Source: Rhodoferax sp. OV413 (lineage in GTDB: Bacteria > Pseudomonadota > Gammaproteobacteria > Burkholderiales > Burkholderiaceae_C). Taken from it: DNA of 33,334 bases. Positions 33,327 to 33,334 of this stretch are shown piece after piece. The notes under the pieces were generated by a model, which saw nothing but the letters and a program-made list of their open reading frames with translations, ran no database searches and had not been told where the DNA came from. Position numbers and translations under genes: made by a program. Each line of letters starts with the position of its first letter. Within the stretch, counting starts at the first letter, position 1. Location of the stretch: assembly GCF_945881795.1 (NCBI RefSeq), contig NZ_CAMCVG010000016.1, positions 1-33,334 on the forward strand, read 5' to 3'.

Positions 33327-33334
33327 AGGTCTCT

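Overview
The window looks like a piece of chromosome from a betaproteobacterium of the order Burkholderiales, most likely family Comamonadaceae (Rhodoferax/Polaromonas/Acidovorax type). This rests on high GC content, protein sequences that resemble that group throughout, the gene orders ribF-ileS-lspA, rpmB-rpmG beside a fatty acid desaturase, and trxB/ftsK/lolA/rarA, and at least eight copies of a 27-bp AT-richer element that I associate with Comamonadaceae genomes. There is no phage, insertion sequence or CRISPR array. Most of the window is housekeeping sequence with a few accessory islets.

Layout. 1-4000: the end of a bile-acid/sodium-symporter-like gene, two EamA (drug/metabolite) exporters around an atypical short-chain dehydrogenase, then a quinone oxidoreductase. 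4030-4770: a Phd/YefM-RelE/ParE type toxin-antitoxin pair with a recognisable operator. 4800-10460 (minus strand): ribF, ileS, lspA and an unidentified outer-membrane protein. 10630-11270: a small HNH endonuclease gene whose 3' end is tandemly triplicated. 11270-14910 (minus): a histone-deacetylase-like protein followed by a Pat-type protein lysine acetyltransferase, probably one operon. 15050-18310: an AI-2E-family membrane protein, purN, a small DUF1653 protein (minus) and an RsmB/RsmF-like rRNA cytosine methyltransferase. 18450-20360: a delta-9-type desaturase, then a gene-free stretch with two mirrored terminators around a long hairpin, then rpmG and rpmB (minus). 20540-25950: trxB (minus), and ftsK, lolA, rarA (plus). 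26100-29660: a complete branched-chain amino acid ABC transporter core, livHMGF, without a binding protein. 29700-33330: an iron-sulfur flavoprotein reductase (minus), an NAD(P)-binding epimerase-like protein, a ChaN-like lipoprotein/haem-binding family protein, a DCC-family thiol oxidoreductase (minus), and tRNA-Leu(CAA) (minus) with its terminator.

The most interesting signals are not a new gene cluster. The first is the 27-bp dispersed element: six copies lie inside conserved coding sequences in a consistent reading frame (one supplies part of the LolA signal peptide, one an insert in IleS), one ends purN, and one sits in front of ribF. The others are a possible structured RNA at 19773-19862, the acetyltransferase-deacetylase pair, the TGTACA-type operator of the toxin-antitoxin pair, and a transposase-like tail on the desaturase. 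All functional calls are from reading the sequence; no database search was possible.
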